DNA of 64,000 nt from Streptomyces sp. NRRL F-5727 (lineage in GTDB: Bacteria > Actinomycetota > Actinomycetes > Streptomycetales > Streptomycetaceae), in assembly GCF_000719555.1 (NCBI RefSeq), contig NZ_JOGX01000027.1, positions 1 through 64,000 on the forward strand, written 5' to 3'. Both the position numbers and the translations under genes were made by a program. This document shows positions 16,104-23,916 of the stretch, one piece after another. Each line of letters opens with the position of its first letter. The first letter of the stretch is position 1. The notes under the pieces were generated by a model that saw only the letters and a program-made list of their open reading frames with translations, did no database searches and was not told the origin of the DNA.

Positions 16104-16119
16104 AGGGGTGTATACCCCT
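16104..16119. promoter_or_regulatory. csoR: Probable CsoR operator
   Basis: AGGGGT-GTAT-ACCCCT, 24 nt upstream of csoR, is a near-perfect palindrome of the G-tract/C-tract type used by CsoR proteins. A further half-like GTGGGTATA follows at 16121. On the minus strand it overlaps promoter-like TATACA, consistent with self-repression. Confidence 0.7.
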
Positions 16120-16276
16120 CGTGGGTATATGGTACCGATCCCCGCCGTTTGGGGGGCGGGGGTCTCGTGCAGATCACTGTGCCTGATGGGCGACACTGAG
16201 AGGACGCCGGTTAGCCGTGGCCGGATGATGCGCCTAGCATCAGCCTGACCGAAACCCAGCACCCCGAGGACCTCAC

Positions 16277-16897
16277 GTGCGATTTCGTCTGACCCCCAGG
16301 GAGACGAGCTTCTACGACATGTTCGCCGCGTCCGCGGACAACATCGTCACGGGCTCGAAGCTCCTGATGGAACTGCTCGGAGCGGACGTCTCCGCCCGGG
16401 CCGAGATCGCGGAGCGGATGCGGGCAGCGGAGCACGCCGGCGACGACGCCACCCACGCGATCTTCCACCAGCTGAACTCCTCCTTCATCACGCCGTTCGA
16501 CCGTGAGGACATCTACTCCCTCGCGTCGTCCCTCGACGACATCATGGACTTCATGGAGGAGGCCGTCGACCTGGTCGTCCTCTACAACATCGAGGAACTG
16601 CCCAAGGGCGTCGAGCAGCAGATCGAGGTCCTGGCCCGGGCGGCGGAGCTGACCGCCGAGGCGATGCCGAACCTGCGCACGATGGACAACCTCACCGAGT
16701 ACTGGATCGAGGTCAACCGGCTGGAGAACCAGGCCGACCAGATCCACCGCAAGCTGCTCGCCCACCTCTTCAACGGCAAGTACGACGCCATCGAGGTGCT
16801 GAAGCTGAAGCAGGTCGTGGATGTGCTGGAGGAGGCGGCCGACGCCTTCGAGCACGTGGCGAACACGGTGGAGACCATCGCGGTCAAGGAGTCCTGA
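16277..16897 (+). CDS. PhoU-like (DUF47) Pit accessory protein
   Basis: 206-residue cytoplasmic all-helical protein of the DUF47 family. Typical segments are FYDMFAASADNIVTG at the N-terminus, FITPFDREDIYSLASSLDDIMDF in the middle and the C-terminal helix (EVLKLKQVVDVLEEAADAFE). DUF47 proteins are encoded directly before Pit phosphate transporters and modulate them. The GTG start at 16277 is followed by the family N-terminus. The gene ends 5 nt before the transporter gene, so they form one operon. TAGCAT near 16216 could be its -10. Confidence 0.93.
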   Translation: MRFRLTPRETSFYDMFAASADNIVTGSKLLMELLGADVSARAEIAERMRAAEHAGDDATHAIFHQLNSSFITPFDREDIYSLASSLDDIMDFMEEAVDLVVLYNIEELPKGVEQQIEVLARAAELTAEAMPNLRTMDNLTEYWIEVNRLENQADQIHRKLLAHLFNGKYDAIEVLKLKQVVDVLEEAADAFEHVANTVETIAVKES

Positions 16898-16902
16898 GCT
16901 TC

Positions 16903-17901
16903 GTGGACACCTTCGCCCTGATCGTGACCATCGGTGTCGCGCTCGGCTTCACGTATACGAACGGCTTCCACGACTCGGCCAACGCGATCGCCACCTCGGT
17001 GTCGACGCGGGCGCTGACCCCGCGCGCGGCGCTCGCGATGGCGGCGGTCATGAACCTCGCCGGTGCCTTCATGGGCAGCGGGGTCGCCAAGACGGTCAGC
17101 GAGGGCCTCATCGAGACGCCGACCGGCGACAAGGGGATGGGCATCCTCTTCGCCGCGCTCGTCGGCGCGATCATCTGGAACCTGATCACCTGGTACTTCG
17201 GCCTGCCGTCCTCCTCCTCGCACGCCCTCTTCGGCGGCATGGTGGGCGCGGCGCTGGCCGGTGGCACGGAGGTGCTGTGGGGCGGCGTCCTCGACAAGGT
17301 CGTCATCCCGATGTTCATCTCGCCGGTCGTCGGTCTCGTCGCCGGTTACCTGGTCATGTGCGCGATCATGTGGATCTTCCGCAAGGCCAACCCGCACAAG
17401 GCCAAGCGCGGCTTCCGTATCGCGCAGACGGTGTCGGCGGCGGGCATGGCGCTCGGCCACGGTCTGCAGGACGCCCAGAAGACGATGGGCATCGTGGTGA
17501 TGGCGCTGGTCATCGCGGACGTGCAGCAGCAGGGCGACGAGATCCCGATCTGGGTGAAGATCGCCTGTGCCGTGATGCTCTCGCTCGGTACGTACGCGGG
17601 CGGCTGGCGCATCATGCGGACGCTGGGCCGCAAGATCATCGAGCTGGACCCGCCGCAGGGCTTCGCGGCGGAGACCACCGGCGCGTCGATCATGTTCGGC
17701 TCGGCGTTCCTGTTCCACGCGCCGATCTCGACGACGCACGTCATCACCTCCGCGATCATGGGCGTCGGCGCGACGAAGCGGGTCAACGCGGTCCGCTGGG
17801 GCGTCGCCAAGAACATCATCCTCGGCTGGTTCATCACCATGCCGGCGGCGGCGATCGTCGCGGCGCTGAGCTTCTACGTGGTGCAGCTGTTCTTCGGCTG
17901 A
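16903..17901 (+). CDS. pit: Pit-family low-affinity inorganic phosphate transporter
   Basis: 332-residue membrane protein with about ten helices. Both PiT signature repeats are visible: GFTYTNGFHDSANAIATSVSTRAL near the N-terminus and GSAFLFHAPISTTHVITSAIMGVG near the C-terminus. It takes up phosphate as a metal-phosphate complex driven by the proton gradient. GTG start at 16903. It is co-transcribed with the DUF47 protein and ends at a strong terminator. It lies back-to-back with the pst operon, so low- and high-affinity uptake are side by side. Confidence 0.96.
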   Translation: MDTFALIVTIGVALGFTYTNGFHDSANAIATSVSTRALTPRAALAMAAVMNLAGAFMGSGVAKTVSEGLIETPTGDKGMGILFAALVGAIIWNLITWYFGLPSSSSHALFGGMVGAALAGGTEVLWGGVLDKVVIPMFISPVVGLVAGYLVMCAIMWIFRKANPHKAKRGFRIAQTVSAAGMALGHGLQDAQKTMGIVVMALVIADVQQQGDEIPIWVKIACAVMLSLGTYAGGWRIMRTLGRKIIELDPPQGFAAETTGASIMFGSAFLFHAPISTTHVITSAIMGVGATKRVNAVRWGVAKNIILGWFITMPAAAIVAALSFYVVQLFFG

Positions 17902-17919
17902 CGCCGTAGGAAAGTGGTC

Positions 17920-17955
17920 GGGCCCGGCTCCCCTGGGGGGAGCCGGGCCCTTTCG
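17920..17955 (+). terminator. Strong rho-independent terminator after pit
   Basis: A 14-bp perfect stem (17920-17933 with 17937-17950) with a 3-nt loop and a TTT tail, 19 nt after the pit stop. It probably works for the pit operon and may also stop read-through from the convergent pst operon. Confidence 0.9.
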
Positions 17956-18018
17956 TCTGGCGGTGGCACCGCCATGCAGCACCGCAGACGCTGTGACCCG
18001 GCACCGTGTGCGAGGTGG

Positions 18019-18045
18019 ACCGGGGGCGATGGGGTCGCCCCCGGT
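18019..18045 (-). terminator. Hairpin at the 3' end of the pst operon
   Basis: An 11-bp stem (18019-18029 with 18035-18045) with a 5-nt loop lies 30 nt after the pstB stop on the minus strand. It lacks a T tract, as is common for Streptomyces terminators. Confidence 0.65.
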
Positions 18046-18074
18046 GGTCCGTGCACACGGGCGGGACGTCCTGG

Positions 18075-18851
18075 TTATCCGAAGCGGCCGGAGATGTAGT
18101 CCTCGGTCGCCTGGACGCTCGGGTTGGAGAAGATGCGCTCGGTGTCGTCCAGCTCGATGAGCTTGCCGGGCTGGCCGACGGCCGCCAGGTTGAAGAACGC
18201 GGTGCGGTCCGAGACGCGGGCGGCCTGCTGCATGTTGTGCGTCACGATGACGATCGTGAAGCGCTCCTTCAGCTCGCCGATCAGGTCCTCGATCGCGAGG
18301 GTCGAGATCGGGTCGAGGGCCGAGCAGGGCTCGTCCATCAGCAGGACGTCCGGCTCGACCGCGATGGCGCGGGCGATGCACAGGCGCTGCTGCTGACCGC
18401 CGGAGAGGCCGGAGCCCGGCTTGTTGAGGCGGTCCTTGACCTCGTTCCACAGGTTGGCGCCCTTGAGGGAGCGCTCCACGATGTCGGCCAGCTCGGCCTT
18501 CTTGTACGAGCCGTTCAGCCGCAGGCCCGCCGCCACGTTGTCGAAGATCGACATGGTGGGGAAGGGGTTGGGCCGCTGGAACACCATGCCGACGGTGCGG
18601 CGGACCGCGACCGGGTCGACACCGGAGCCGTACAGGTTCTCGTCGTCCAGCATCACCTTGCCCTCGACGCGGCCGCCGGGGGTGACCTCGTGCATGCGGT
18701 TCAGGGTGCGCAGGAAGGTGGACTTGCCGCAGCCGGAGGGGCCGATGAAGGCCGTCACGGAGCGGGGCTCGACGGTCATGGAGATGTCGTCGATCGCCTT
18801 GTGGGCGCCGTAGTAGGCGGAGAGGCCGCTGACGTCGATTCGCTTGGCCAT
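18075..18851 (-). CDS. pstB: Phosphate ABC transporter ATP-binding protein PstB
   Basis: 258-residue ATPase of the high-affinity phosphate importer. Walker [10 protein letters not shown], PstB-specific [10 protein letters not shown] just after it, signature [14 protein letters not shown], Walker [14 protein letters not shown] and switch His in VTHNMQQA are all present. Length is normal for PstB. It is the last gene of pstSCAB, 22 nt after pstA, and is followed by a terminator hairpin. Expression should follow the PHO box upstream of pstS. Confidence 0.98.
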   Translation of the reverse strand: MAKRIDVSGLSAYYGAHKAIDDISMTVEPRSVTAFIGPSGCGKSTFLRTLNRMHEVTPGGRVEGKVMLDDENLYGSGVDPVAVRRTVGMVFQRPNPFPTMSIFDNVAAGLRLNGSYKKAELADIVERSLKGANLWNEVKDRLNKPGSGLSGGQQQRLCIARAIAVEPDVLLMDEPCSALDPISTLAIEDLIGELKERFTIVIVTHNMQQAARVSDRTAFFNLAAVGQPGKLIELDDTERIFSNPSVQATEDYISGRFG

Positions 18852-18873
18852 AACTAGTTCACTTCCGTTCGGC

Positions 18874-19947
18874 TCAGCGGCCGGTCTTCGGGGCCTTCCA
18901 GCGGGCGATGCCGCGGGCCACCAGGTTGAGGATCATGACGAAGGCGATCAGGACGAGCGCGGCGGCCCAGGCGCGGGCCACGGCGGCGTCGGTGCCGACC
19001 GCGTACTGCTCGTACACGTAGAGCGGCAGCGAGGACTGGGCGCCTTCGAAGGGGTTCGGGTTGATGAGCTTCGTACCGAACACGAGGAGCAGGACGGGGG
19101 CCGTCTCACCGGTGATGCGGGCGACCGCGAGCATGACGCCCGTGGTGATGCCGCCGATCGCGGTCGGGAGGACCACCTTCAGGATCGTGCGCCACTTCGG
19201 GACGCCGAGGGCGAGGCTGGCCTCGCGGAGCTCGTTCGGGACGAGCTTGAGCATCTCCTCGGTGGAGCGGACGACGACCGGCATCATCAGGATGGCGAGG
19301 GCCATCGCTCCGGCGAAGCCCGAGGGGCCGAAGCCCAGCATCAGGGTCCAGGTGGAGAGGATGAAGAGGCCGGCGACGATCGACGGGATGCCCGTCATGA
19401 CGTCGACGAAGAAGGTGACGGCCTTGGCGAGCTTCCCGGTGCCGTACTCGACGAGGTAGACCGCGGTGAGCAGACCGATCGGCGCGGCGATCAGGGTGGC
19501 GATGCCGACCTGCTCGAGAGTGCCGAGGAGGGCGTGGTAGACGCCGCCGCCGGCCTCGGCGTCGAGGACGCCGTTCATCGAGTGGGTGAGGAAGTACATG
19601 TCGAGTACTTCCAGGCCCTTGCTGATCGTGACCCAGGCGAGGGAGACCAGCGGGATCACGGCGAGGACGAAGCAGACCCAGACGAGGCTGGTGGCGACGC
19701 GGTCCTTGGCCTGGCGGGCGCCCTCCACCTTGGTGGTGACGGCGTAGGTGACCAGGACGAAGAGGAGCGCGGAGACCAGGCCCCACTGCACCTTGCTGTG
19801 CCAGCCGGCGGCGAGGCCGATGCCGACGCCGGCGGCGATGGAGCCGGCCGCGACGGCGAGCGGGGTCCAGCGCGGGAGGCGGGCGTGGGAGAGCGGACCG
19901 CGGGGCTTGGCGAACGTGACCGGGCGTTCCTGGACGGCGTGGCTCAT
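18874..19947 (-). CDS. pstA: Phosphate ABC transporter permease PstA
   Basis: 357-residue permease with an extended N-terminus holding two extra membrane helices before the six-helix core, as in other actinobacterial PstA. The EAA loop is seen around [23 protein letters not shown], and the signature [14 protein letters not shown] follows. The ATG at 19947 (MSHAVQERP) overlaps the pstC stop by 4 nt (ATGA). It pairs with PstC to form the phosphate channel. Confidence 0.97.
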   Translation of the reverse strand: MSHAVQERPVTFAKPRGPLSHARLPRWTPLAVAAGSIAAGVGIGLAAGWHSKVQWGLVSALLFVLVTYAVTTKVEGARQAKDRVATSLVWVCFVLAVIPLVSLAWVTISKGLEVLDMYFLTHSMNGVLDAEAGGGVYHALLGTLEQVGIATLIAAPIGLLTAVYLVEYGTGKLAKAVTFFVDVMTGIPSIVAGLFILSTWTLMLGFGPSGFAGAMALAILMMPVVVRSTEEMLKLVPNELREASLALGVPKWRTILKVVLPTAIGGITTGVMLAVARITGETAPVLLLVFGTKLINPNPFEGAQSSLPLYVYEQYAVGTDAAVARAWAAALVLIAFVMILNLVARGIARWKAPKTGR

Positions 19948-20927
19948 GCGTTGGCCCCCGAGTACTCCTTGCGGCGGGCGATGATCCACCGGGCCGCGCC
20001 GTTGACCAGCAGGGTGATGACGAAGAGGACGAGACCGGAGGCGATCAGGGCGTCCCGGCCGAACTCGTTGGCCTCGTTGAACTTCGCTGCGATGTTCTGG
20101 GCGAAGGTGCCGCCGCCCGGGTCGAGCAGGTGTCCCGAGAGGACGAAGCTCGGGGAGAGGACGACCGCCACTGCCATGGTCTCACCGAGCGCCCGTCCGA
20201 GGCCCAGCATGGAGGCGGAGATGATGCCGGAGCGGCCGAAGGGCAGCACCGCCATCCGGATGACCTCCCAGCGCGTGGCGCCGAGGGCGAGCGCGGCCTC
20301 CTCGTGCATCTTCGGCGCCTGGAGGAAGACCTCGCGGGTCACGTTGGTGATGATCGGGAGGATCATGATCGCCAGCAGGATGCCCACGGTGAAGAGGTTG
20401 CGGGCGACGCCGTCGGCGGACTTGTCGAAGATGTACGTCCAGCCCAGGTACTGGTCGAGCCACTGGTTGAGGCCGTCGAGGTACGGGACGAGGAAGATCG
20501 CGCCCCAGAGGCCGTAGATGATGCTGGGCACGGCGGCGAGCAGGTCGACGACGTACGCGAGCGGCTTGGCCAGCTTGCGCGGCGCGTAGTGCGAGATGAA
20601 GAGCGCGATGCCGATCGCGACCGGCACGGCGATGACCATGGCGATGACCGAGGAGACGATCGTGCCGAAGGCCAGGACGGCGATGCCGAAGACCGGCGGG
20701 CTGCCGGCCGGGTTCCACTCGAAGGTGGTGAAGAAGTTGGCCTCGTCCTTCGAGACGGCGAGGACGGTGCGGTAGCTCAGGAAGACCGCGATCGCGGCCA
20801 TGATGACGAGCAGGGTGATGCCGGAGCCCTTGGAGAGGCCGCTGAAGATGCGGTCCCCGGGGCGGGCAGCGCTCGTGGCGCGCCTGCTCCTGTTCTTCTC
20901 TGTGGCGGGTGGTGTCGTGGTAACCAT
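19944..20927 (-). CDS. pstC: Phosphate ABC transporter permease PstC
   Basis: 327-residue permease. A short basic cytoplasmic N-terminus (KNRSRRATSAARPGDRIF) precedes six helices; the EAA loop reads HEEAALALGATRWEVIRMAVLP and is followed by GLGRALGETMAVAVVL. The ATG at 20927 has GGAGAAA upstream. It is separated from pstS by 104 nt containing a long hairpin and overlaps pstA, which fits reduced expression of the membrane parts relative to the binding protein. Confidence 0.97.
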   Translation of the reverse strand: MVTTTPPATEKNRSRRATSAARPGDRIFSGLSKGSGITLLVIMAAIAVFLSYRTVLAVSKDEANFFTTFEWNPAGSPPVFGIAVLAFGTIVSSVIAMVIAVPVAIGIALFISHYAPRKLAKPLAYVVDLLAAVPSIIYGLWGAIFLVPYLDGLNQWLDQYLGWTYIFDKSADGVARNLFTVGILLAIMILPIITNVTREVFLQAPKMHEEAALALGATRWEVIRMAVLPFGRSGIISASMLGLGRALGETMAVAVVLSPSFVLSGHLLDPGGGTFAQNIAAKFNEANEFGRDALIASGLVLFVITLLVNGAARWIIARRKEYSGANA

Positions 20928-20980
20928 CGGTTTCTCCGGTCTGCGGAGCCGTACGGGCTCCTGGCGGCGGTGCACCGGAT

Positions 20981-21025
20981 GCCGGGGGCGGCCTCCTCCA
21001 CGGGAGGTCAGGGGCCGCCCCCGGC
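20981..21025 (-). ncRNA. Intercistronic hairpin between pstS and pstC
   Basis: A perfect 13-bp GC stem (20981-20993 with 21013-21025) encloses a loop that can itself fold (CCTCC with GGAGG). It begins right after the pstS stop. Such a structure would protect the pstS mRNA 3' end or partly terminate transcription, giving excess binding protein. It is a structured mRNA element, not a separate RNA gene as far as I can see. Confidence 0.7.
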
Positions 21026-21031
21026 CGGGGT

Positions 21032-22171
21032 TCAGGACAGGGTCGGGACGATCGCGCGGACCTTGGCCGCGATCTCGGCCGGCATCGGGGCGTAGTCGGC
21101 GTCGGCGAGGACCTTCTGGCCCTCCTCGCTGATGGCGTAGTTGAGGAACGCCTTCAGGGTCGGCAGGGTGTCGGCCTTGTTGCCCTTGTCGCAGGCGATC
21201 TCGTACGTCACGAGGACGAGCGGGTAGGCGCCCTCGGCCTTGGTGGCGTAGTCGAGGGAGAGGGCCACGTCGCTGCCGGTGCCCTTGACCTTGGCGGCGG
21301 CGATGGCCTTGGAGGCGTTCTCCGTGGTCGCGGCGACCGGGGCGGAGGCACCGGTGTTGATGCTGACCGTGGAGATCTTGTTGGCGGTCGCGTAGGAGAG
21401 CTCGAAGTAGCCGATGGAGCCCTCGGCGTCCTTGACCGCGGTGGCGACACCGGAGGAGCCGTTGGCGGCCTGGCCACCCTGGGCGGGCCACGACTTGGTC
21501 TTCGGGTCGTGCTTCCAGTCGGCCGGGGCGGCGGTGGAGAGGTACTTGCCCAGGTTCTGGGTGGTGCCGGACTCGTCCGAGCGGTGGAACGCCTGGATCG
21601 TGCTGTCGGGGAGCTTGGCACCCGGGTTCAGCTTGGCGATCGCCGGGTCGTTCCACTTGGTGATCTTGTTGTCGAAGATCTTGGCGAGGGTGGGGGCGTC
21701 CAGGACGAGGTTGTCCACGCCCTCCAGCTTGTAGCCGATGGCGATGGGGCCGCCGACCATGGGCAGGTTGACGCCGGTGCCGCCCTTGCAGATCTTCTTC
21801 GACTCGGCGACCTCCTCGTCCTTCAGGGCGGAGTCGGAGCCCGCGAAGGCGACCTGGCCCTGGTTGAACTTGGTGATGCCGCCGCCGGAGCCGATGGCCT
21901 GGTAGTTGACCTCGACACCCTCACAGGCGGCCTGGAAGTTCTTGACCCAGAGGTCCATCGCGTTCTTCTGCGCGCTGGAGCCCGCGGCGAGCAGCTGGCC
22001 CTTGGCGCCGTCGCACTTGATGTTCGAAGCGGCGGCCGACGTCTTCTCGCCGCCGCCCTTGGTCGGCTCGTTGTTGTCGTCCGAGCCACACGCCGACAGG
22101 ACGAGCGCACCGGAGACGACGAGGGCACCGATCGCGGAGGCGCGAAGCCCGTTCTTGCGCGAAAGCTTCAC
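21032..22171 (-). CDS. pstS: Phosphate ABC transporter substrate-binding lipoprotein PstS
   Basis: 379-residue lipoprotein. The signal peptide ends in lipobox LSAC (Cys near 28), then a Gly/Asn/Lys linker. Phosphate-binding landmarks are LLAAGSSAQKNAMDLW (serines of the binding loop), YQAIGSGGGI, FAGSDSAL, and AFHRSDESGTTQNL, all typical of PstS. Start GTG at 22171 has AAGGAA 9-10 nt upstream. It is the first gene of pstSCAB, 130-170 nt downstream of a PHO box, so it should be strongly induced by PhoP on phosphate starvation. Confidence 0.98.
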   Translation of the reverse strand: MKLSRKNGLRASAIGALVVSGALVLSACGSDDNNEPTKGGGEKTSAAASNIKCDGAKGQLLAAGSSAQKNAMDLWVKNFQAACEGVEVNYQAIGSGGGITKFNQGQVAFAGSDSALKDEEVAESKKICKGGTGVNLPMVGGPIAIGYKLEGVDNLVLDAPTLAKIFDNKITKWNDPAIAKLNPGAKLPDSTIQAFHRSDESGTTQNLGKYLSTAAPADWKHDPKTKSWPAQGGQAANGSSGVATAVKDAEGSIGYFELSYATANKISTVSINTGASAPVAATTENASKAIAAAKVKGTGSDVALSLDYATKAEGAYPLVLVTYEIACDKGNKADTLPTLKAFLNYAISEEGQKVLADADYAPMPAEIAAKVRAIVPTLS

Positions 22172-22300
22172 TTTCGGGTGTTCCTTCCAGAAGCCGCCGG
22201 GCCCGGACCGGGTGTCCGTTGCGTCGAAGGCGGCGCGTGTCGGGTTGTGGGTGCATCGTCAGGCTCCGTGCACCCCGTAAGGCCGAAATTAGGCAGATCA

Positions 22301-22340
22301 GGTGAAGCCGCCAACCGTGGAGAGTGAACGCGAGGTGAAC
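22301..22340 (-). promoter_or_regulatory. PHO box (PhoP-binding direct repeats) upstream of pstS
   Basis: On the minus strand four 7-mers spaced exactly 11 nt apart read GTTCACC (22340-22334), GTTCACT (22329-22323), ACGGTTG (22318-22312, degenerate) and CTTCACC (22307-22301). The consensus Streptomyces repeat is GTTCACC with 4-nt spacers. TAATTT at 22291-22286 just downstream may be the -10 of the pstS promoter. Confidence 0.88.
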
Positions 22341-22420
22341 CGTGCCGTAAGCCACGGTGCGGCCGGGCGCGCGGTGCCGTCCCGGCCGCCCGGTGGGGGC
22401 ACGGGGTGCCGGGGCGGGCC

Positions 22421-22552
22421 CTAGGGCCTGTCTGACAATTCCCGCCGGGTCCGGCCCGTCCGGCACGCACGCTCGCCGCACGGCAGAAACGCCCAAGTAG
22501 CTCCGCTACGAGGGCGCCCCTGCCGCACGCCGATCGCACGCACCTGACGACC
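22421..22552. repeat. Repeat-like element forming the Nudix 3' end, with long imperfect hairpin
   Basis: The segment from the Nudix stop to about 22552 does not look like Nudix coding sequence. It contains 25-nt arms 22477-22501 and 22505-22529 around a 3-nt loop. In DNA 18 of 25 positions match; in minus-strand RNA nearly all other positions become G-U pairs, leaving about two mismatches. The translated motif (tail ending [10 protein letters not shown]) is one I recall at ends of unrelated Streptomyces proteins, which would make it a dispersed repeat. Boundaries are approximate. Confidence 0.45.
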
Positions 22553-22918
22553 CGGCCTGCGGGCACGGGCCTCCGCCGGCGGCAGCCAGCGCAGCCGGTC
22601 CACCTCCCGGCCCGGGACGAAGGCCCCGCCGAGGGCGCGGGCCGCCCAGTAGGCGACCTCCTTGGGACGTCCGTCCACGGCGTACCGGACCGTGGGCAGC
22701 CGGCGGCCCAGCTCGCAGCGGTGCCCGGTCTCCTCCAGGACCTCCCGGACGGCGCACGCCTCGGCGCTCTCGCCGCGCTTCCGCTTCCCCTTGGGGTGGG
22801 ACCAGTCGTCGTATTTCGGCCGGTGGACGAGCGCGATCTCGATGGCCCGGCCGTCCTCCGCCGCCGGGCGCCAGAGGACGCAGCCGGCGGCGAGGACGGG
22901 AGGGGCGCCGGGGGTCAT
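22421..22918 (-). CDS. Nudix hydrolase with replaced C-terminus
   Basis: 165-residue Nudix protein. The Nudix box is intact: GxxxxxExxxREvxEExG appears as [22 protein letters not shown] (about 43-64). The N-terminus ([10 protein letters not shown]...[18 protein letters not shown]) is typical of Streptomyces MutT-like proteins of this operon. After [10 protein letters not shown] (near residue 115) the expected final helix is absent and an Arg/Gly-rich tail encoded by a repeat-like sequence takes over. The ATG at 22918 overlaps the CHAD gene stop (ATGA). Family members hydrolyse nucleoside-diphosphate compounds or diphosphoinositol/polyphosphates; operon context with ppk suggests the latter, by inference. 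Confidence 0.85.
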   Translation of the reverse strand: MTPGAPPVLAAGCVLWRPAAEDGRAIEIALVHRPKYDDWSHPKGKRKRGESAEACAVREVLEETGHRCELGRRLPTVRYAVDGRPKEVAYWAARALGGAFVPGREVDRLRWLPPAEARARRPGRQVRAIGVRQGRPRSGATWAFLPCGERACRTGRTRRELSDRP

Positions 22919-23916
22919 GGGACCGGGACGGTGGCGGTGCGCCAGGCGTTCTGGAAGGCGAAGCGGGCGGCTTCGACCTCGTGGCGCTGGTCGGCGTGGA
23001 GGACCCCGAGGGCGTACGCGGTGGCGGGGGCGATGCGGGGGGTGCGGGCCGCGGCGGCGGCGGCCGCGGCGGCCTCGGCCGCGTCGCGGTGCCGGTCGAG
23101 GGCCCGGGCCGCCTCGTACAGCAGGGCGTCCGGTTCCCGGCCGAGGGCCGTCACCTCGGTCGCGTACCGGTGCAGCCGGAGCAGCAGCCGGGTGTGGTGC
23201 CAGGGCGCGTCCTGGTTCTCGCCGGCGGCCAGGGCCAGCGCCTCCGCGTTGTACGGGTGGGCGGCGCGGGTCAGCGGCAGCGCCTCGACCGCGTCGAGGA
23301 GGCGGCGGCGGGCGACCGAGGCGGAGGCGTCGAGGACCTCGGGGGCGGGGGCCGCGCCGGCCGGGCCGAGCGGCACCTCGGAGGCGAGGAGGGCGACGGC
23401 GTCGGCGAGCGCGTGGAAGCGGGAGGAGCCGAGGGCCTGCAGGGCGGCCGAGTGGGCCCGGGTCCTGGCCAGGGTGAGCTGCCGCTCCAGCAGCGCGCCG
23501 GCCCGGGCGGCGCCGATGGTCAGCCCGGCGCTCTCCGAGCCGCGGGCGGCCGGCACCGGGCCGCTGCCGCCGGCCAGCCGGTTCAGCGCGTCCATCAGCC
23601 GCACCAGCCGGGAGGTGCACGCCTGCTCCTGGGCGAGCGTGCCGGAGAGCCAGGCCAGCTCGGTGCGGAGCTGGTCGGCCCAGGCCGCGTCGAGCAGCGG
23701 CCGGTAGGTGTGCAGGCTGCCGCTGATGCGGCGGGCGGCCGCCCGCAGGGTGCCGGCGGCCTCCTCCGCTCCGGCCGTGTCCGCGCCGCTCTCACCGTGC
23801 TGCCGCAGGCCACGGAGGAAGTCCGCGGCCCGGGCGTGCAGGTAGGGAGCCAGGACCTCGCCCGCGGTCACGTCCTGCGTGGACGGTGTGGACTGCGTGG
23901 GGTCAAGGTTGTGCAC
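22915..23916 (-). CDS. CHAD-domain protein
   Basis: 333-residue all-helical protein with the CHAD pattern of conserved histidines and basic residues: [18 protein letters not shown], then [14 protein letters not shown] and [12 protein letters not shown], with repeated Arg-rich helices ([12 protein letters not shown] near the C-terminus). CHAD domains bind polyphosphate. The GTG start at 23916 lies inside the end of ppk (14-nt overlap) and its stop overlaps the Nudix start, so ppk-CHAD-Nudix is one coupled operon. A role in polyphosphate granule binding or PPK localisation is inferred. Confidence 0.88.
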   Translation of the reverse strand: MHNLDPTQSTPSTQDVTAGEVLAPYLHARAADFLRGLRQHGESGADTAGAEEAAGTLRAAARRISGSLHTYRPLLDAAWADQLRTELAWLSGTLAQEQACTSRLVRLMDALNRLAGGSGPVPAARGSESAGLTIGAARAGALLERQLTLARTRAHSAALQALGSSRFHALADAVALLASEVPLGPAGAAPAPEVLDASASVARRRLLDAVEALPLTRAAHPYNAEALALAAGENQDAPWHHTRLLLRLHRYATEVTALGREPDALLYEAARALDRHRDAAEAAAAAAAAARTPRIAPATAYALGVLHADQRHEVEAARFAFQNAWRTATVPVP

